A stretch of DNA of 64,000 nucleotides from an uncultured Bacteroides sp. GTDB lineage: Bacteria > Bacteroidota > Bacteroidia > Bacteroidales > Bacteroidaceae. Location of the stretch: the NCBI GenBank assembly GCA_900551445.1, contig URWA01000004.1, positions 1-64,000 on the forward strand. Direction: 5' to 3'. The first letter of the stretch is position 1, and every line of letters begins with the position of its first letter. The position numbers and the translations under genes are program-made. Under the pieces are notes generated by a model. The model ran no database searches, was not told where the DNA came from, and saw only the letters and a program-made list of their open reading frames with translations. This document shows positions 34,397-43,627 of the stretch, one piece after another.

Positions 34397-34966
34397 TTAA
34401 TATAATGAGATGTGATAATCAAATGGAGAATCAAAATCCTTCAACAACGGATGCTTTGTATCTTTTTCGCTCAGGATGGCGTGTTCGGTCGGGATGCGCC
34501 AGTCAATACCCAGTGAATTGTCTAAAATGCTGATGCCTCCGTCCGCTTCCGGATGGTAGAAGTTGTCACATTTGTACTGGAAGATGGCCGTCTCGCTCAG
34601 TACGGCAAAACCATGTGCAAAACCGCGCGGTACGAAGAACTGGCGATGGTTCTCTTCCGTCAGTTCCACTGCCACATGCTGCCCATAGGTAGGACTCCCT
34701 TTACGGATGTCTACCGCCACATCCAGTACGGCACCCTTCACGCAGCGTACCAGTTTGCTCTGCGTATAAGGCGGACGCTGGAAATGCAATCCACGCATCA
34801 CCCCGTAGGACGACATGCTTTCATTGTCCTGCACGAAATTGATTTTCCCTACTTTTTCTTCAAATTCCCTTTGGGAATACGATTCAAAGAAATACCCTCT
34901 TGCATCTTTAAAGATACGTGGCTCGATAATCACCACACCCTCTATTGCTGTTTTGATTACTTCCAT
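34397..34966 (-). CDS. rfbC: dTDP-4-dehydrorhamnose 3,5-epimerase
   Basis: 189 residues, the standard size of this cupin enzyme. Conserved blocks: PRIFKDARGYFFESY, VMRGLHFQRPPYTQSKLVRC with the active-site His, KGAVLDVAVDIRKGSPTYG and VPRGFAHGFAVLSE. It epimerises C3 and C5 of dTDP-4-keto-6-deoxyglucose. Placed between rfbA and rfbB. Confidence 0.95.
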   Translation of the reverse strand: MEVIKTAIEGVVIIEPRIFKDARGYFFESYSQREFEEKVGKINFVQDNESMSSYGVMRGLHFQRPPYTQSKLVRCVKGAVLDVAVDIRKGSPTYGQHVAVELTEENHRQFFVPRGFAHGFAVLSETAIFQYKCDNFYHPEADGGISILDNSLGIDWRIPTEHAILSEKDTKHPLLKDFDSPFDYHISLY

Positions 34967-34976
34967 TTATGTTGGT

Positions 34977-35885
34977 TTAAAAATCTAGATTATTTTTCCC
35001 CGTACGTTCTATTTCATCAATTATGCTGATCAAGTATTTTCCATAATCATTTTTCAGCATAGGTTTGGCTAGCTCGCGTAATTTTTCCGCAGTAATCCAA
35101 CCTTGGCGATAAGCTACACCTTCTAGGCATGCAACCTTTAATCCTTGTCGTTTTTCGATAACTTCAATAAATGTTGAAGCTTCACTTAATGAGTCATGTG
35201 TACCCGTATCCAGCCAGGCAAAGCCACGTCCCAAGGTTTGTACCTTCAGTTCCTCATCTTTTAGGAAATGTTGGTTTACAGTAGTGATTTCTAGTTCTCC
35301 ACGAGCGGATGGCTTGATATTCTTTGCCACTTCTACAACCTTGTTGGGGTAGAAATACAAACCTACTACTGCATAGTTTGATTTCGGATGTTGTGGCTTT
35401 TCCTCAATGGAAAGACAGTTCCCGTCTTTATCAAATTCGGCAACTCCGTAACGTTCCGGATCACTTACCCAATAGCCGAATATGGTCGCTTTTTTGTCTT
35501 CTTCAGCTGTGCGTACAGCTTCATGTAGCATCGCATTCAGGCCGTTTCCGTGGAAAATGTTATCACCCAATACTAAGCAGACAGAATCATTACCGATGAA
35601 TTTTTCTCCAATGATAAAAGCCTGTGCCAGTCCGTCGGGAGAAGGTTGTTCCGCATATTCGAAGCGAACTCCGTAGTCACTACCGTCGCCTAGTAGACGT
35701 TGGAATCCTGGAAGGTCATATGGCGTAGAGATAATCAGGATTTCACGAATACCTGCGAGCATCAGTACCGAGATTGGGTAGTAAATCATCGGCTTATCAA
35801 ATATAGGGAGCATTTGTTTGCTGACTCCTTTAGTAATGGGGTAGAGGCGTGTACCGCTGCCGCCGGCTAAGACAATTCCTTTCAT
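34977..35885 (-). CDS. rfbA: Glucose-1-phosphate thymidylyltransferase
   Basis: 302 residues. KGIVLAGGSGTRLYPITKGV then SKQMLPIFDKPMIYYP is the nucleotide-binding start; CLVLGDNIFHG, YGVAEFDKDG, SIEEKPQHPKSNYAVVGLYF and FAWLDTGTHDSL follow as in RmlA. It makes dTDP-glucose for RfbB. 23 bp after the upstream glycosyltransferase gene. Confidence 0.96.
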   Translation of the reverse strand: MKGIVLAGGSGTRLYPITKGVSKQMLPIFDKPMIYYPISVLMLAGIREILIISTPYDLPGFQRLLGDGSDYGVRFEYAEQPSPDGLAQAFIIGEKFIGNDSVCLVLGDNIFHGNGLNAMLHEAVRTAEEDKKATIFGYWVSDPERYGVAEFDKDGNCLSIEEKPQHPKSNYAVVGLYFYPNKVVEVAKNIKPSARGELEITTVNQHFLKDEELKVQTLGRGFAWLDTGTHDSLSEASTFIEVIEKRQGLKVACLEGVAYRQGWITAEKLRELAKPMLKNDYGKYLISIIDEIERTGKNNLDF

Positions 35886-35908
35886 AATAGTGTAGGATTA
35901 AATTCAGG

Positions 35909-37051
35909 TTAAATATTTTTCTTTTTATATTCTTCTAGCAAGTGGAAAAAGTATTTTTCATGTTCATCCACTAACTTGTCCCAAGAATATTCTTTCTGTA
36001 TAATTTCAAGATTTTTCTCAATAAAAGACTTTTTATGTTTTAGAGTTAATGACTCAATATTATTTAGTAACTCTGTAACTGCATTATGATCAGGATAATA
36101 TAATGCATTCTCACCTAAAACAGCTTTATTGAATATATTATCGTTTGCCAGAATAAAGCAGTCTGAAGCCATAGCTTCTAACAGGGAAGGATTGGTTCCT
36201 CCTACACTATGTCCATGGAAATAGGCATAAGAGAAATGACGAATGGAGTTCAATTTATCAAAATCATAAATGCCTCCCACGAACCGTATCGATTTTTCAT
36301 TCCCGTATTTTGCGACTAGTTCTTTACCATGTGGCGTATTGGTCTTTCCTACAATCACCAGTGGACGTTTCCCTTTCTCTTTTGAAGCGAGATATCCTTC
36401 TATTGCCATTATGATATTATTTTCCGGTTCCAGACGTGCTACGAGCAAATAGTAGTTATCGATTTCCAGTTCAAATTCCTTTAGAAATTCTTCATTGTAG
36501 TTATCATGAATATCTGCCCCGTATGCTAGGAATTTGCTTTCTTTTCCATACTTTTCTTTATAATAGTCATGAATACCCATATTGTCGGCAATCAAGTAAT
36601 GGCTATGCTTTACAGTCATTTTTTCTTCCCAGAATATAAACTTTTGTACCCATTTATTGAACTTGGTACGTTTATATTCTAGTCCGTCCATATTGGTTGT
36701 AAAGATAGGATATTTGATTTTTCTTACATTAAACCATATATAGGCCGGTACGATACTGGTATAGCCTGCTTCATAAATGATGTCAAACTTTTCTTTTTTC
36801 AATGCATCTTTCAAAGAAGCAAAGTCATAAAAGAAACTGCCCACAGAACTTCCCATCCATGGTTCCGGGCTATAAATATGTTTGATACGCACCCCCTTAT
36901 AAGTATCCTCTTTGTATGGATGAAAATGAGGGGAGTAGACTACTACTTCGTGGCCCCTTTTGGCCAAGCCTACTGATATATATTCTGCGAATTGTTCGAA
37001 GCCTCCATAATTATTGGGGATGCCTCGAGTACTTATGAATGCTATTTTCAT
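35909..37051 (-). CDS. GT4 glycosyltransferase with DUF1972 (rhamnosyltransferase-like)
   Basis: 380 residues. The start KIAFISTRGIPNNYGGFEQF is the DUF1972 signature of Cps2T/WchF- and RgpA-like enzymes that use dTDP-rhamnose; the C-terminal GT4 half has LLVARLEPENNIIMAIEGY and GGTNPSLLEAMASDC. It sits directly upstream of rfbA-rfbC-rfbB, which supports a dTDP-sugar donor. The donor is inference; other DUF1972 members exist. Confidence 0.85.
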   Translation of the reverse strand: MKIAFISTRGIPNNYGGFEQFAEYISVGLAKRGHEVVVYSPHFHPYKEDTYKGVRIKHIYSPEPWMGSSVGSFFYDFASLKDALKKEKFDIIYEAGYTSIVPAYIWFNVRKIKYPIFTTNMDGLEYKRTKFNKWVQKFIFWEEKMTVKHSHYLIADNMGIHDYYKEKYGKESKFLAYGADIHDNYNEEFLKEFELEIDNYYLLVARLEPENNIIMAIEGYLASKEKGKRPLVIVGKTNTPHGKELVAKYGNEKSIRFVGGIYDFDKLNSIRHFSYAYFHGHSVGGTNPSLLEAMASDCFILANDNIFNKAVLGENALYYPDHNAVTELLNNIESLTLKHKKSFIEKNLEIIQKEYSWDKLVDEHEKYFFHLLEEYKKKNI

Positions 37052-37080
37052 ACGATATGTAGAAAGAGTTATTTTGTATC

Positions 37081-38178
37081 TTATCTATTTGTTTCTTCCA
37101 TTAAAAGAATACTCTCTATATTATTAATCATTTTAGAGTATGAATAATTTTGGGAGAGTCTTATTGCATTTTGACTTAATTCTTTGTGTAGTTTTTTGTT
37201 AGACAATATTTCAATTATTTTATTTTTAATGCAATCTAGATTTTGTACATCTATTTTATATCCATTTATACCATTTTGTACTAAATCGGCAATTCCTCCT
37301 ACTGTAGGTACAATAACAGGAACACCAGCTGTCATGGCTTCTAACACTGTCATTCCAAAGGTTTCGACTACCAGCTCTTTGTTTGATAAGTTTAAAACAA
37401 GAGATGCACGTTCATAAAATGGATATATTAAACTTTGTCTATCCCAAATTTGTATGTTATGAGGTAATTTTATTGCATGAGTTTTTAAAAAAAATCTAAT
37501 AGAATCCCATGTATCATTGATTACAAGTTCAAATGAGTAGCAAGGAAGTTCTTGAGCCAGTTGGATAAACTCTATAGTCCCTTTGTATACTTTTAAAGAA
37601 GATAACATTAATACTATATTTTTATCTCTTTCTTTTTCTCTGAATTTTAAACATTGATTTTCAAAGGTTTTTGACAAACTATTAGGTATGGTGTATATAT
37701 GTTTTTTTCGTTTAAGGAATTTTCTTTGATAGTCAGAAACACAAATAATTTCAGTTGCAATTTTCTGCATTATCCATGCTAAAAAAACATAAAATTTGCT
37801 TTTTGTTGCTGCATTTTCATGGTAATGATATACTATTTTTTTCCCCATAATTTTTCCAGCAAATGCGGCTCCGACTGGCATTATTGTATTAATATAAAAA
37901 ATACAATCTTTTTGTAAATAACGAAAAGCATAGAAAAATATGTAAATTTGTACATACAAAAATTGAAGAAGGTTCCAAAAGAATATTCTAGAAAAATTAT
38001 AATGGAATAAGTGAAATGATATATTTTTTTCTTTTTTTAAGCTATCTAAAGCTCCGGCACCTTTTGATGTTATTACATCTATAGAATGTCCTTTTGATTG
38101 TAAGCCAGATAGGACCATCTCTAGAACCTTAGGACTTCCACTCAAATCATTTAAGATATGGAAACAGATAATTTTCAT
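37081..38178 (-). CDS. GT4 family glycosyltransferase
   Basis: 365 residues. N-terminal GT-B domain with ILNDLSGSPKVLEMVLSGL, and C-terminal nucleotide-sugar domain with MLSSLKVYKGTIEFIQLAQ and VVETFGMTVLEAMTAGVPVI then VPTVGGIAD, typical of GT4. An internal hydrophobic stretch near 70-90 (FLYVQIYIFFYAFRYL) may bind the membrane. Strongly AT-rich. Donor and acceptor unknown. Confidence 0.85.
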   Translation of the reverse strand: MKIICFHILNDLSGSPKVLEMVLSGLQSKGHSIDVITSKGAGALDSLKKEKNISFHLFHYNFSRIFFWNLLQFLYVQIYIFFYAFRYLQKDCIFYINTIMPVGAAFAGKIMGKKIVYHYHENAATKSKFYVFLAWIMQKIATEIICVSDYQRKFLKRKKHIYTIPNSLSKTFENQCLKFREKERDKNIVLMLSSLKVYKGTIEFIQLAQELPCYSFELVINDTWDSIRFFLKTHAIKLPHNIQIWDRQSLIYPFYERASLVLNLSNKELVVETFGMTVLEAMTAGVPVIVPTVGGIADLVQNGINGYKIDVQNLDCIKNKIIEILSNKKLHKELSQNAIRLSQNYSYSKMINNIESILLMEETNR

Positions 38179-38189
38179 TTCTATTTTAA

Positions 38190-39269
38190 TTAAATTTCGT
38201 CAGCGATTTTTGTTCTTGGATTTGTTTTTGATAAATGAATTATGATAAGTATGAAGTAAAAAAAAGAAGAAGCTAAAAACTCATGAGTAAAAAAGGGTTC
38301 TATCATTAAATAATAAATTGTTATAAGAGCGTATCCAAATTGTTTCTTTTTTATTAATTTGAAGATAAAACCTAATATAAATAATACAATAACTGTGAGG
38401 CCTAAGTATCCATAGCAATGAAGAAGAAAATCTAGCCCATGTTCTATGTACGTACGTTCCCAATATGTCTTTGCCGCAATATTTTCAGTTACATTTGTAT
38501 TCCCTCTTCCGAGAAGATAGACTATTATATCGTTTGATTTCCAAAATGATATTTCAACTCCTTTCCTTAAATCTTTTCTCGAATCTAAGGTATTTGTTGA
38601 AAACATAATTTCACTTATCATTCCCCAATAAGCAATAACGAAAGTAATGCCTGCAATACATAATGAATTAAAATATTTTCTTTTATATACAAGTAATAAT
38701 ACTCCCCAAAAGAGGAGCGTACATCGATTAAGGGTAAAAATCATACAAATCAATGAGATAATAAATAACCAATCATATTTCTTGTATTCAAATGAAATAA
38801 TTTGTATTAAAATACAGAATGTTCCATAAACTTGTTGTGTTGGACTGAATCCATAGGGTGCATATATATAAGGAAGCATTTTTTCTCTCAGTGAATAGGA
38901 AAATTCATTTTCAAAGCCCAAAAAGGCTGCGATGGTCGCTCCTAATCCAAAAAGAATATTAATAGAAAGAATGTTTCTTATTATCTCTAAATCTATTTGT
39001 GTATGTGCTGCCAGTAGTCCAGCTGATAAAAAGAATATTGGATAATAAATTTGTATACTTCCATTGGGATAGTTTATAACAAATGACAGTGTAGCAGTAA
39101 AATATAATATTCCTAATATGATTTTTTCTATTTTAAGGAGTTTTACTCTTTTGCATTGACATAAGAAGAATATGTATGGGATAATTAATACTTTGTCTAT
39201 AGGAAGAGGTTTATTTGTTTGTAGTAGAGTAAGAAAGAAATAGTGTACTTTATTTAGATTAATTCTCAT
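38190..39269 (-). CDS. wzy: Wzy-like O-antigen/capsule polymerase
   Basis: 359 residues, mostly hydrophobic, with about ten predicted membrane helices and a large soluble loop around residues 200-270 (MFSTNTLDSRKDLRKGVEIS). Layout, size and position in the cluster next to Wzx and glycosyltransferases fit Wzy, which joins repeat units in the periplasm. Wzy proteins share little sequence, so the call rests on topology and context. AT-rich. Confidence 0.7.
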   Translation of the reverse strand: MRINLNKVHYFFLTLLQTNKPLPIDKVLIIPYIFFLCQCKRVKLLKIEKIILGILYFTATLSFVINYPNGSIQIYYPIFFLSAGLLAAHTQIDLEIIRNILSINILFGLGATIAAFLGFENEFSYSLREKMLPYIYAPYGFSPTQQVYGTFCILIQIISFEYKKYDWLFIISLICMIFTLNRCTLLFWGVLLLVYKRKYFNSLCIAGITFVIAYWGMISEIMFSTNTLDSRKDLRKGVEISFWKSNDIIVYLLGRGNTNVTENIAAKTYWERTYIEHGLDFLLHCYGYLGLTVIVLFILGFIFKLIKKKQFGYALITIYYLMIEPFFTHEFLASSFFYFILIIIHLSKTNPRTKIADEI

Positions 39270-39692
39270 GAGATGAGGTTTTAATGGTAAGCTTAATTTA
39301 GAATCCTTTGCAGGTGTATTTTTACTGTTTGTCTAGAAAATTATAGTCTTAATTTAGAATACATTCAAATGAATGTTTCAGGCCTTTTCTCTTTTTGTAG
39401 TGATACTATTGCAAAACTTGTCAATAAATCTGAATCTTAATAGTTTTCGGATAATTTTGACAATACCTTTAACTTTTTGTTCCATTATACAACTCTTATC
39501 TCATTATTTGTGGTTTATTGGTCTTCAGCTTGTTGTAGTTGTTTCCATAATTCATCAAGATGCGTGAAAAACTTTGGCTTTGCATATTATCGTTTCATAT
39601 TTTTAGTTGTTTATTTGTAACTCCCATCTTTTCTAATTTTAAGATTCTGAGATTGAATCATGTAAAATAATAGAATTTAGATTGCAATTTGA
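39270..39692. other. 420-bp AT-rich gap inside the glycan operon
   Basis: No recognised gene. A 13-bp direct repeat CTTAATTTAGAAT occurs at 39292-39304 and 39348-39360 and a related string is near 42383. ACATTCAAATGAATGT (39361-39376) is a palindrome with 7-bp arms. On the minus strand short frames start MEQKVKGIVKIIRKLLRF (35 codons) and MQSQSFSRILMNYGNNY (29 codons); neither is supported by a family. This looks like a deletion scar left by gene exchange. Confidence 0.4.
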
Positions 39693-40856
39693 TTAATCAT
39701 CATTTAGTGCCTTTTTTATACTTTCAAGGTATCCGTGTCCATATTTGCAGTCAGGTTCTACATAATTTCCTTCCCCCCATTCATTCCATGATTTTAAGAA
39801 TAATATTTTATGTTCATCTTCTTTATTTGAGATAATTTCTAAGGCTTTTTTAATATGTTGATAGAATAAATCGGGGGTTGTATTGTACCATATTTCTGCC
39901 CGTTTGCCACTTCTTGGACTTCTATCCCAATTGGGGATAATAGTTGGATATACATTTTCCCATGCATCCTCTTTTACAAATAAATATTTTATGATATTTT
40001 TATAATTGAATTTTGTTACGATATTGATTTTAAGGTATATTTTTAAGAATTTCTCAAAATAATACTTGATAAATCCTTTTGTTCTCATCTCTGCTAGAGT
40101 ATTACCTGAAGAATTTACGGCATCAAATCCTAAATCTAATATTTGTTTGTAAAACTTTGAGGCTTGTATATCTTGTTTGGACAAACTATATTTAGATTGG
40201 TTTCCAATTTTTTGTTTCATACTGAAATTTGGGGTATACCCTACAAAATGAAATCCTTTAAGGCCATTTTCTTTTGCTAATTTATTCCATGTATTAATAA
40301 ATAAACTAACATCTTTTATTCCTAATGGATCAAAAACAAGAAATAAAGGTTTCCCATCAACGGTAATATAACGTTTATCTTTGAAAGCTTTGAGATAACT
40401 GTAAAAATGATTTTTGTAGTCTTCTTCGCCTGGATATGTTTGTTCCATCAGCATTGTATCACTGAATTTCTTACCCACTGTCCATGTTTTATTACTCCAT
40501 GAATGATTAGCCCATCCTAAACAAAATGGGAAATCGGGTTTTCCTGACTCTAACACTTCTTTAAAAGGACGTTCAAGCAGTTCTTTTCCATTCCCAAACC
40601 AGTAATGCCAATAACAGAAACCTTCAATTCCAGCTTCTTTTGCTAGTTCTGCTTGCTGTTCCCTGATTTCAGGTACTCGTAAATCATAATATCCTAAATC
40701 TGATGGTACTTTAGGTTGATAATGCCCTTTAAAAAGGGGCTTGGCTAATCCTACATTTCTCCATTCTGTGAATCCTTTTCCCCACCATTTGTCATTTTCT
40801 GGTATTGGATGGTATTGTGGTAAATAAAATGCTATAATTCTGGCTTTCTTCTTCAT
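39693..40856 (-). CDS. WbsX-like glycosyltransferase (GH99-like domain)
   Basis: 387 residues. The signature opening ARIIAFYLPQYHPIPENDKW then WGKGFTEW, plus FCYWHYWFGNGKELLERP, CLGWANHSW and FLKSWNEWGEGNYVEPD, marks the WbsX family common in O-antigen and capsule loci. These proteins have a GH99-like fold but are thought to act in glycan assembly; precise activity is not established. No signal peptide, so cytoplasmic. Confidence 0.85.
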   Translation of the reverse strand: MKKKARIIAFYLPQYHPIPENDKWWGKGFTEWRNVGLAKPLFKGHYQPKVPSDLGYYDLRVPEIREQQAELAKEAGIEGFCYWHYWFGNGKELLERPFKEVLESGKPDFPFCLGWANHSWSNKTWTVGKKFSDTMLMEQTYPGEEDYKNHFYSYLKAFKDKRYITVDGKPLFLVFDPLGIKDVSLFINTWNKLAKENGLKGFHFVGYTPNFSMKQKIGNQSKYSLSKQDIQASKFYKQILDLGFDAVNSSGNTLAEMRTKGFIKYYFEKFLKIYLKINIVTKFNYKNIIKYLFVKEDAWENVYPTIIPNWDRSPRSGKRAEIWYNTTPDLFYQHIKKALEIISNKEDEHKILFLKSWNEWGEGNYVEPDCKYGHGYLESIKKALNDD

Positions 40857-40868
40857 GTTGTTTTATTA

Positions 40869-41510
40869 TTATGATTCTTTTGTTATTGTTCTTATTACTT
40901 TTGCTGGCACTCCAGCTACTATAGAAAATGGAGGCACATCTTTTGTTACAACAGAATTTGCTGCGATGATGCTTGATTTTCCAATTTTTATATTAGGCAT
41001 GATTGAAACTTTGTCTCCAATCCATACATTGTCTTCGATTATTACAGGGCCTTTGGAGTATAGATCTCTTTTATGTGGTTCTATGCATAAATTGCTATAA
41101 TCAGACTTTCCATGTGCATTATCAGTAATAGTTACCCACCTTCCAGTTAATACTCCATTTCCAATTGTAATGGAATTTATAGCTGTAATGTGGTTATATT
41201 CTCCAAAGTGAGAATCTTTTCCTATGCTTATATTGGGTCTCAATATTTGTGTTCCATAATTATTCCATGCTGTTAATACACAGCCATAACCAAATGTACA
41301 TTTGCCTTGTATATGGATGTGTTGGGACCCTTTTAGTGTTAATCTACCATAAAATCTATTACTTTCTTCAGTTTTGATGAATTGCATATCAATCCAAATA
41401 CTATAGATTATATTTTTTAGTGAAATTAATTTCAGATGAAGATTATAGCTGTATATTAGATTTATAAAATAAATAAATATTTTCAGTATATTTAATATTA
41501 CTGTTTTCAT
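40869..41510 (-). CDS. Left-handed beta-helix O-acetyltransferase
   Basis: 213 residues. A hydrophobic N-terminus (ILNILKIFIYFINLIYSYN) is followed by hexapeptide repeats: ISIGKDSHFGEYNHITAINS, VIIEDNVWIGDKVSIMPNIK, IGKSSIIAANSVVTKDVPPF and VAGVPAKVIR, the typical ending of WecB/CysE/LpxA-fold acetyltransferases. Predicted to O-acetylate a sugar of the repeat unit or nucleotide sugar. 12 bp separate it from WbsX. Confidence 0.88.
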   Translation of the reverse strand: MKTVILNILKIFIYFINLIYSYNLHLKLISLKNIIYSIWIDMQFIKTEESNRFYGRLTLKGSQHIHIQGKCTFGYGCVLTAWNNYGTQILRPNISIGKDSHFGEYNHITAINSITIGNGVLTGRWVTITDNAHGKSDYSNLCIEPHKRDLYSKGPVIIEDNVWIGDKVSIMPNIKIGKSSIIAANSVVTKDVPPFSIVAGVPAKVIRTITKES

Positions 41511-41550
41511 TTGTTTATTTTTTTAGATTATTGTGTCATTTAGGGAAACT

Positions 41551-42378
41551 TTATAAGTTATCTATTTTTTCTAACATACCGTCAGCTTTTAATCCATTTA
41601 ATATATCCTCAGAGATAGGAAAACTTTTACAACTTTGCGTAAAAAGAATCTGTTTTTTTAGTTTCGTCATAAAACTTTGTTTATAGTATTCCTTTTTGTC
41701 TCCAATCATAGGCACTAAAGGAAGTTCTTTTATTCGAAGTTTATTTTCAAAAGCAAAAAATGGAAGCAACGATTCTGCAAAATATCCCATAAGGCGTCTT
41801 TCCCTTGTATAAGGCGACTGTGGGATAATAGAAAAAAGATCGAATAGAATTTTGAATTGCCAAGTACAGAATTTATCAAATAATTCTTTCTTGCAAATAA
41901 ACATATTGGCTGGATTTATCCAGTTTTGTTGCATGTAGAATTTATTAAAAGGTTGAATATCGTTTTTATATAGACGACTCATATATAAAAAGAAGATATC
42001 AATATCTTCAGGGGTAAGATTTCTAAAATACCAATAAAGGATATTACTGTCTAGATATATTCTTCTTGATAAAATTATGTCATAATTTGACATAATTGAG
42101 TCAATATTTTCTATAGTAAATTCTGTCTTAAAATATCTCCGATAATGACATAACCCAATATATTCTACATCATGCATATTTTTCCACGCCCAATATTGTG
42201 CGGTAAGTTCACAAAAGTAAGGATTTAAATGGCTTATATTATCGCCGGTATCATCTCCTAATAAACAAAGACTTTTATTTCCTGATAATGCTCTTCCAAC
42301 ATGTATTGGAGTGTAAATGTCATTACTATATATTTCCGAGTCCTTATGTTGAGCAACTAATATTTTTATTTTTTCCAT
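41551..42378 (-). CDS. DUF4422 glycosyltransferase
   Basis: 275 residues. Conserved blocks: ILVAQHKD, SHLNPYFCELTAQYWAWKN and YIGLCHYRRYF, the hallmark of DUF4422 proteins, many of which act as capsular glycosyltransferases (some as galactofuranosyl- or galactosyltransferases). It is downstream of glf, so it may use UDP-galactofuranose; that link is inference. Confidence 0.85.
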   Translation of the reverse strand: MEKIKILVAQHKDSEIYSNDIYTPIHVGRALSGNKSLCLLGDDTGDNISHLNPYFCELTAQYWAWKNMHDVEYIGLCHYRRYFKTEFTIENIDSIMSNYDIILSRRIYLDSNILYWYFRNLTPEDIDIFFLYMSRLYKNDIQPFNKFYMQQNWINPANMFICKKELFDKFCTWQFKILFDLFSIIPQSPYTRERRLMGYFAESLLPFFAFENKLRIKELPLVPMIGDKKEYYKQSFMTKLKKQILFTQSCKSFPISEDILNGLKADGMLEKIDNL

Positions 42379-42403
42379 AATCTAATTTAGAATTTGGTAT
42401 TAT

Positions 42404-43537
42404 TTATAGATTAGAACTAAAATCTAGAACCTTTTCAATTATAGGTGCCATATCATAATACTTATATTCAGCTAATCGTCCACCGAATATCACGTCCTTC
42501 TTCTTGTCTGCAAGTTCTTTATATTTTGCATATAGTGTGTTGTTCTTTTCGTCGTTCACAGGGTAATAAGGCTCCATTCCTTCTCTCCATTCTGTAGAAT
42601 ACTCTTTGGAAATAACAGTTTTAGGACAGTTGTAAATTTCTTGACCAAACATTTCAAAATGTTTGTGCTCAATGATACGGGTATATGGTATTTCACGTTC
42701 CGTGTAGTTTATTACGGCATTACCCTGATAGTTTGGTGTGTCATGAATTTCTTCTTCAAAGCGAACTGTCCGATATTCTAACTTACCATAGCGGTAATCA
42801 AAATACTCGTCTATCTTTCCTGTGAAGACAATTTGTTCTGCTATATTCTCCCAATGTGTACGTTCTGCAAAAAAATCTACGTCAGTTCTTGTTTCTATAT
42901 TAGCTAATAGCCCTTCTATTAGTTTGTTGTAACCTCCGATAGGGATACCTTGGTATTTGTCATTAAAATAGTTATTGTCGAATACCAAACGTACAGGTAA
43001 ACGTTTGATGATGAATGCTGGTAGTTCAGTACATTTACGTCCCCACTGCTTCTCTGTGTAGCCTTTTATTAGCTTTTCATAGATATCTTTTCCAATGAGT
43101 ACTTGAGCTTGTTCTTCTAAATTTCTCGGTTCAGTCACTCCATCTACTTTCATCTTGGCTACGGCTTCCGCTTTCTGTTCTTCAATCTTTTCTATTGCTT
43201 CGGCGGGGGTTATAACGCCCCACATTTGGTAGAAGGTATTCATGTTGAAAGGCAGATTATAAAGTTTACCTTTATAATTTGCCACAGGAGAATTCGTATA
43301 TCGATTAAATTCTACAATAGAATTGACAAAATCCCATACTTCCTTATTTGATGTGTGGAAAATATGTGCACCATATTTATGTACATTAATTCCTTCTATA
43401 TTCTCACAATAAATATTACCACCTAGATGAGAACGTTTGTCTATTACTAGGCATTTTTTGCCTTGTTTATGGGCAAGGTAAGCAAATGTGGCTCCATAGA
43501 GACCGGATCCGACGATGAGATAGTTGTATAGTTTCAT
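42404..43537 (-). CDS. glf: UDP-galactopyranose mutase
   Basis: Converts UDP-galactopyranose to UDP-galactofuranose using reduced FAD. 377 residues. FAD-binding start NYLIVGSGLYGATFAYLAH, KRSHLGGNIYCEN, VHKYGAHIFHTSNKEVWDFV, GYTEKQWGRKCTELP, IPIGGYNKLIEGLL and GGRLAEYKYYDM at the C-terminus are all normal for Glf. It implies galactofuranose in the repeat unit. Confidence 0.96.
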   Translation of the reverse strand: MKLYNYLIVGSGLYGATFAYLAHKQGKKCLVIDKRSHLGGNIYCENIEGINVHKYGAHIFHTSNKEVWDFVNSIVEFNRYTNSPVANYKGKLYNLPFNMNTFYQMWGVITPAEAIEKIEEQKAEAVAKMKVDGVTEPRNLEEQAQVLIGKDIYEKLIKGYTEKQWGRKCTELPAFIIKRLPVRLVFDNNYFNDKYQGIPIGGYNKLIEGLLANIETRTDVDFFAERTHWENIAEQIVFTGKIDEYFDYRYGKLEYRTVRFEEEIHDTPNYQGNAVINYTEREIPYTRIIEHKHFEMFGQEIYNCPKTVISKEYSTEWREGMEPYYPVNDEKNNTLYAKYKELADKKKDVIFGGRLAEYKYYDMAPIIEKVLDFSSNL

Positions 43538-43627
43538 TGATAGGATTATTTGACTCTTCTAAGAAAGAAATTTTGACTGTTGTTTAAGCTGACTTCTGGT
43601 TATTGCTTAAAGGTTTCTTTATCTTGA

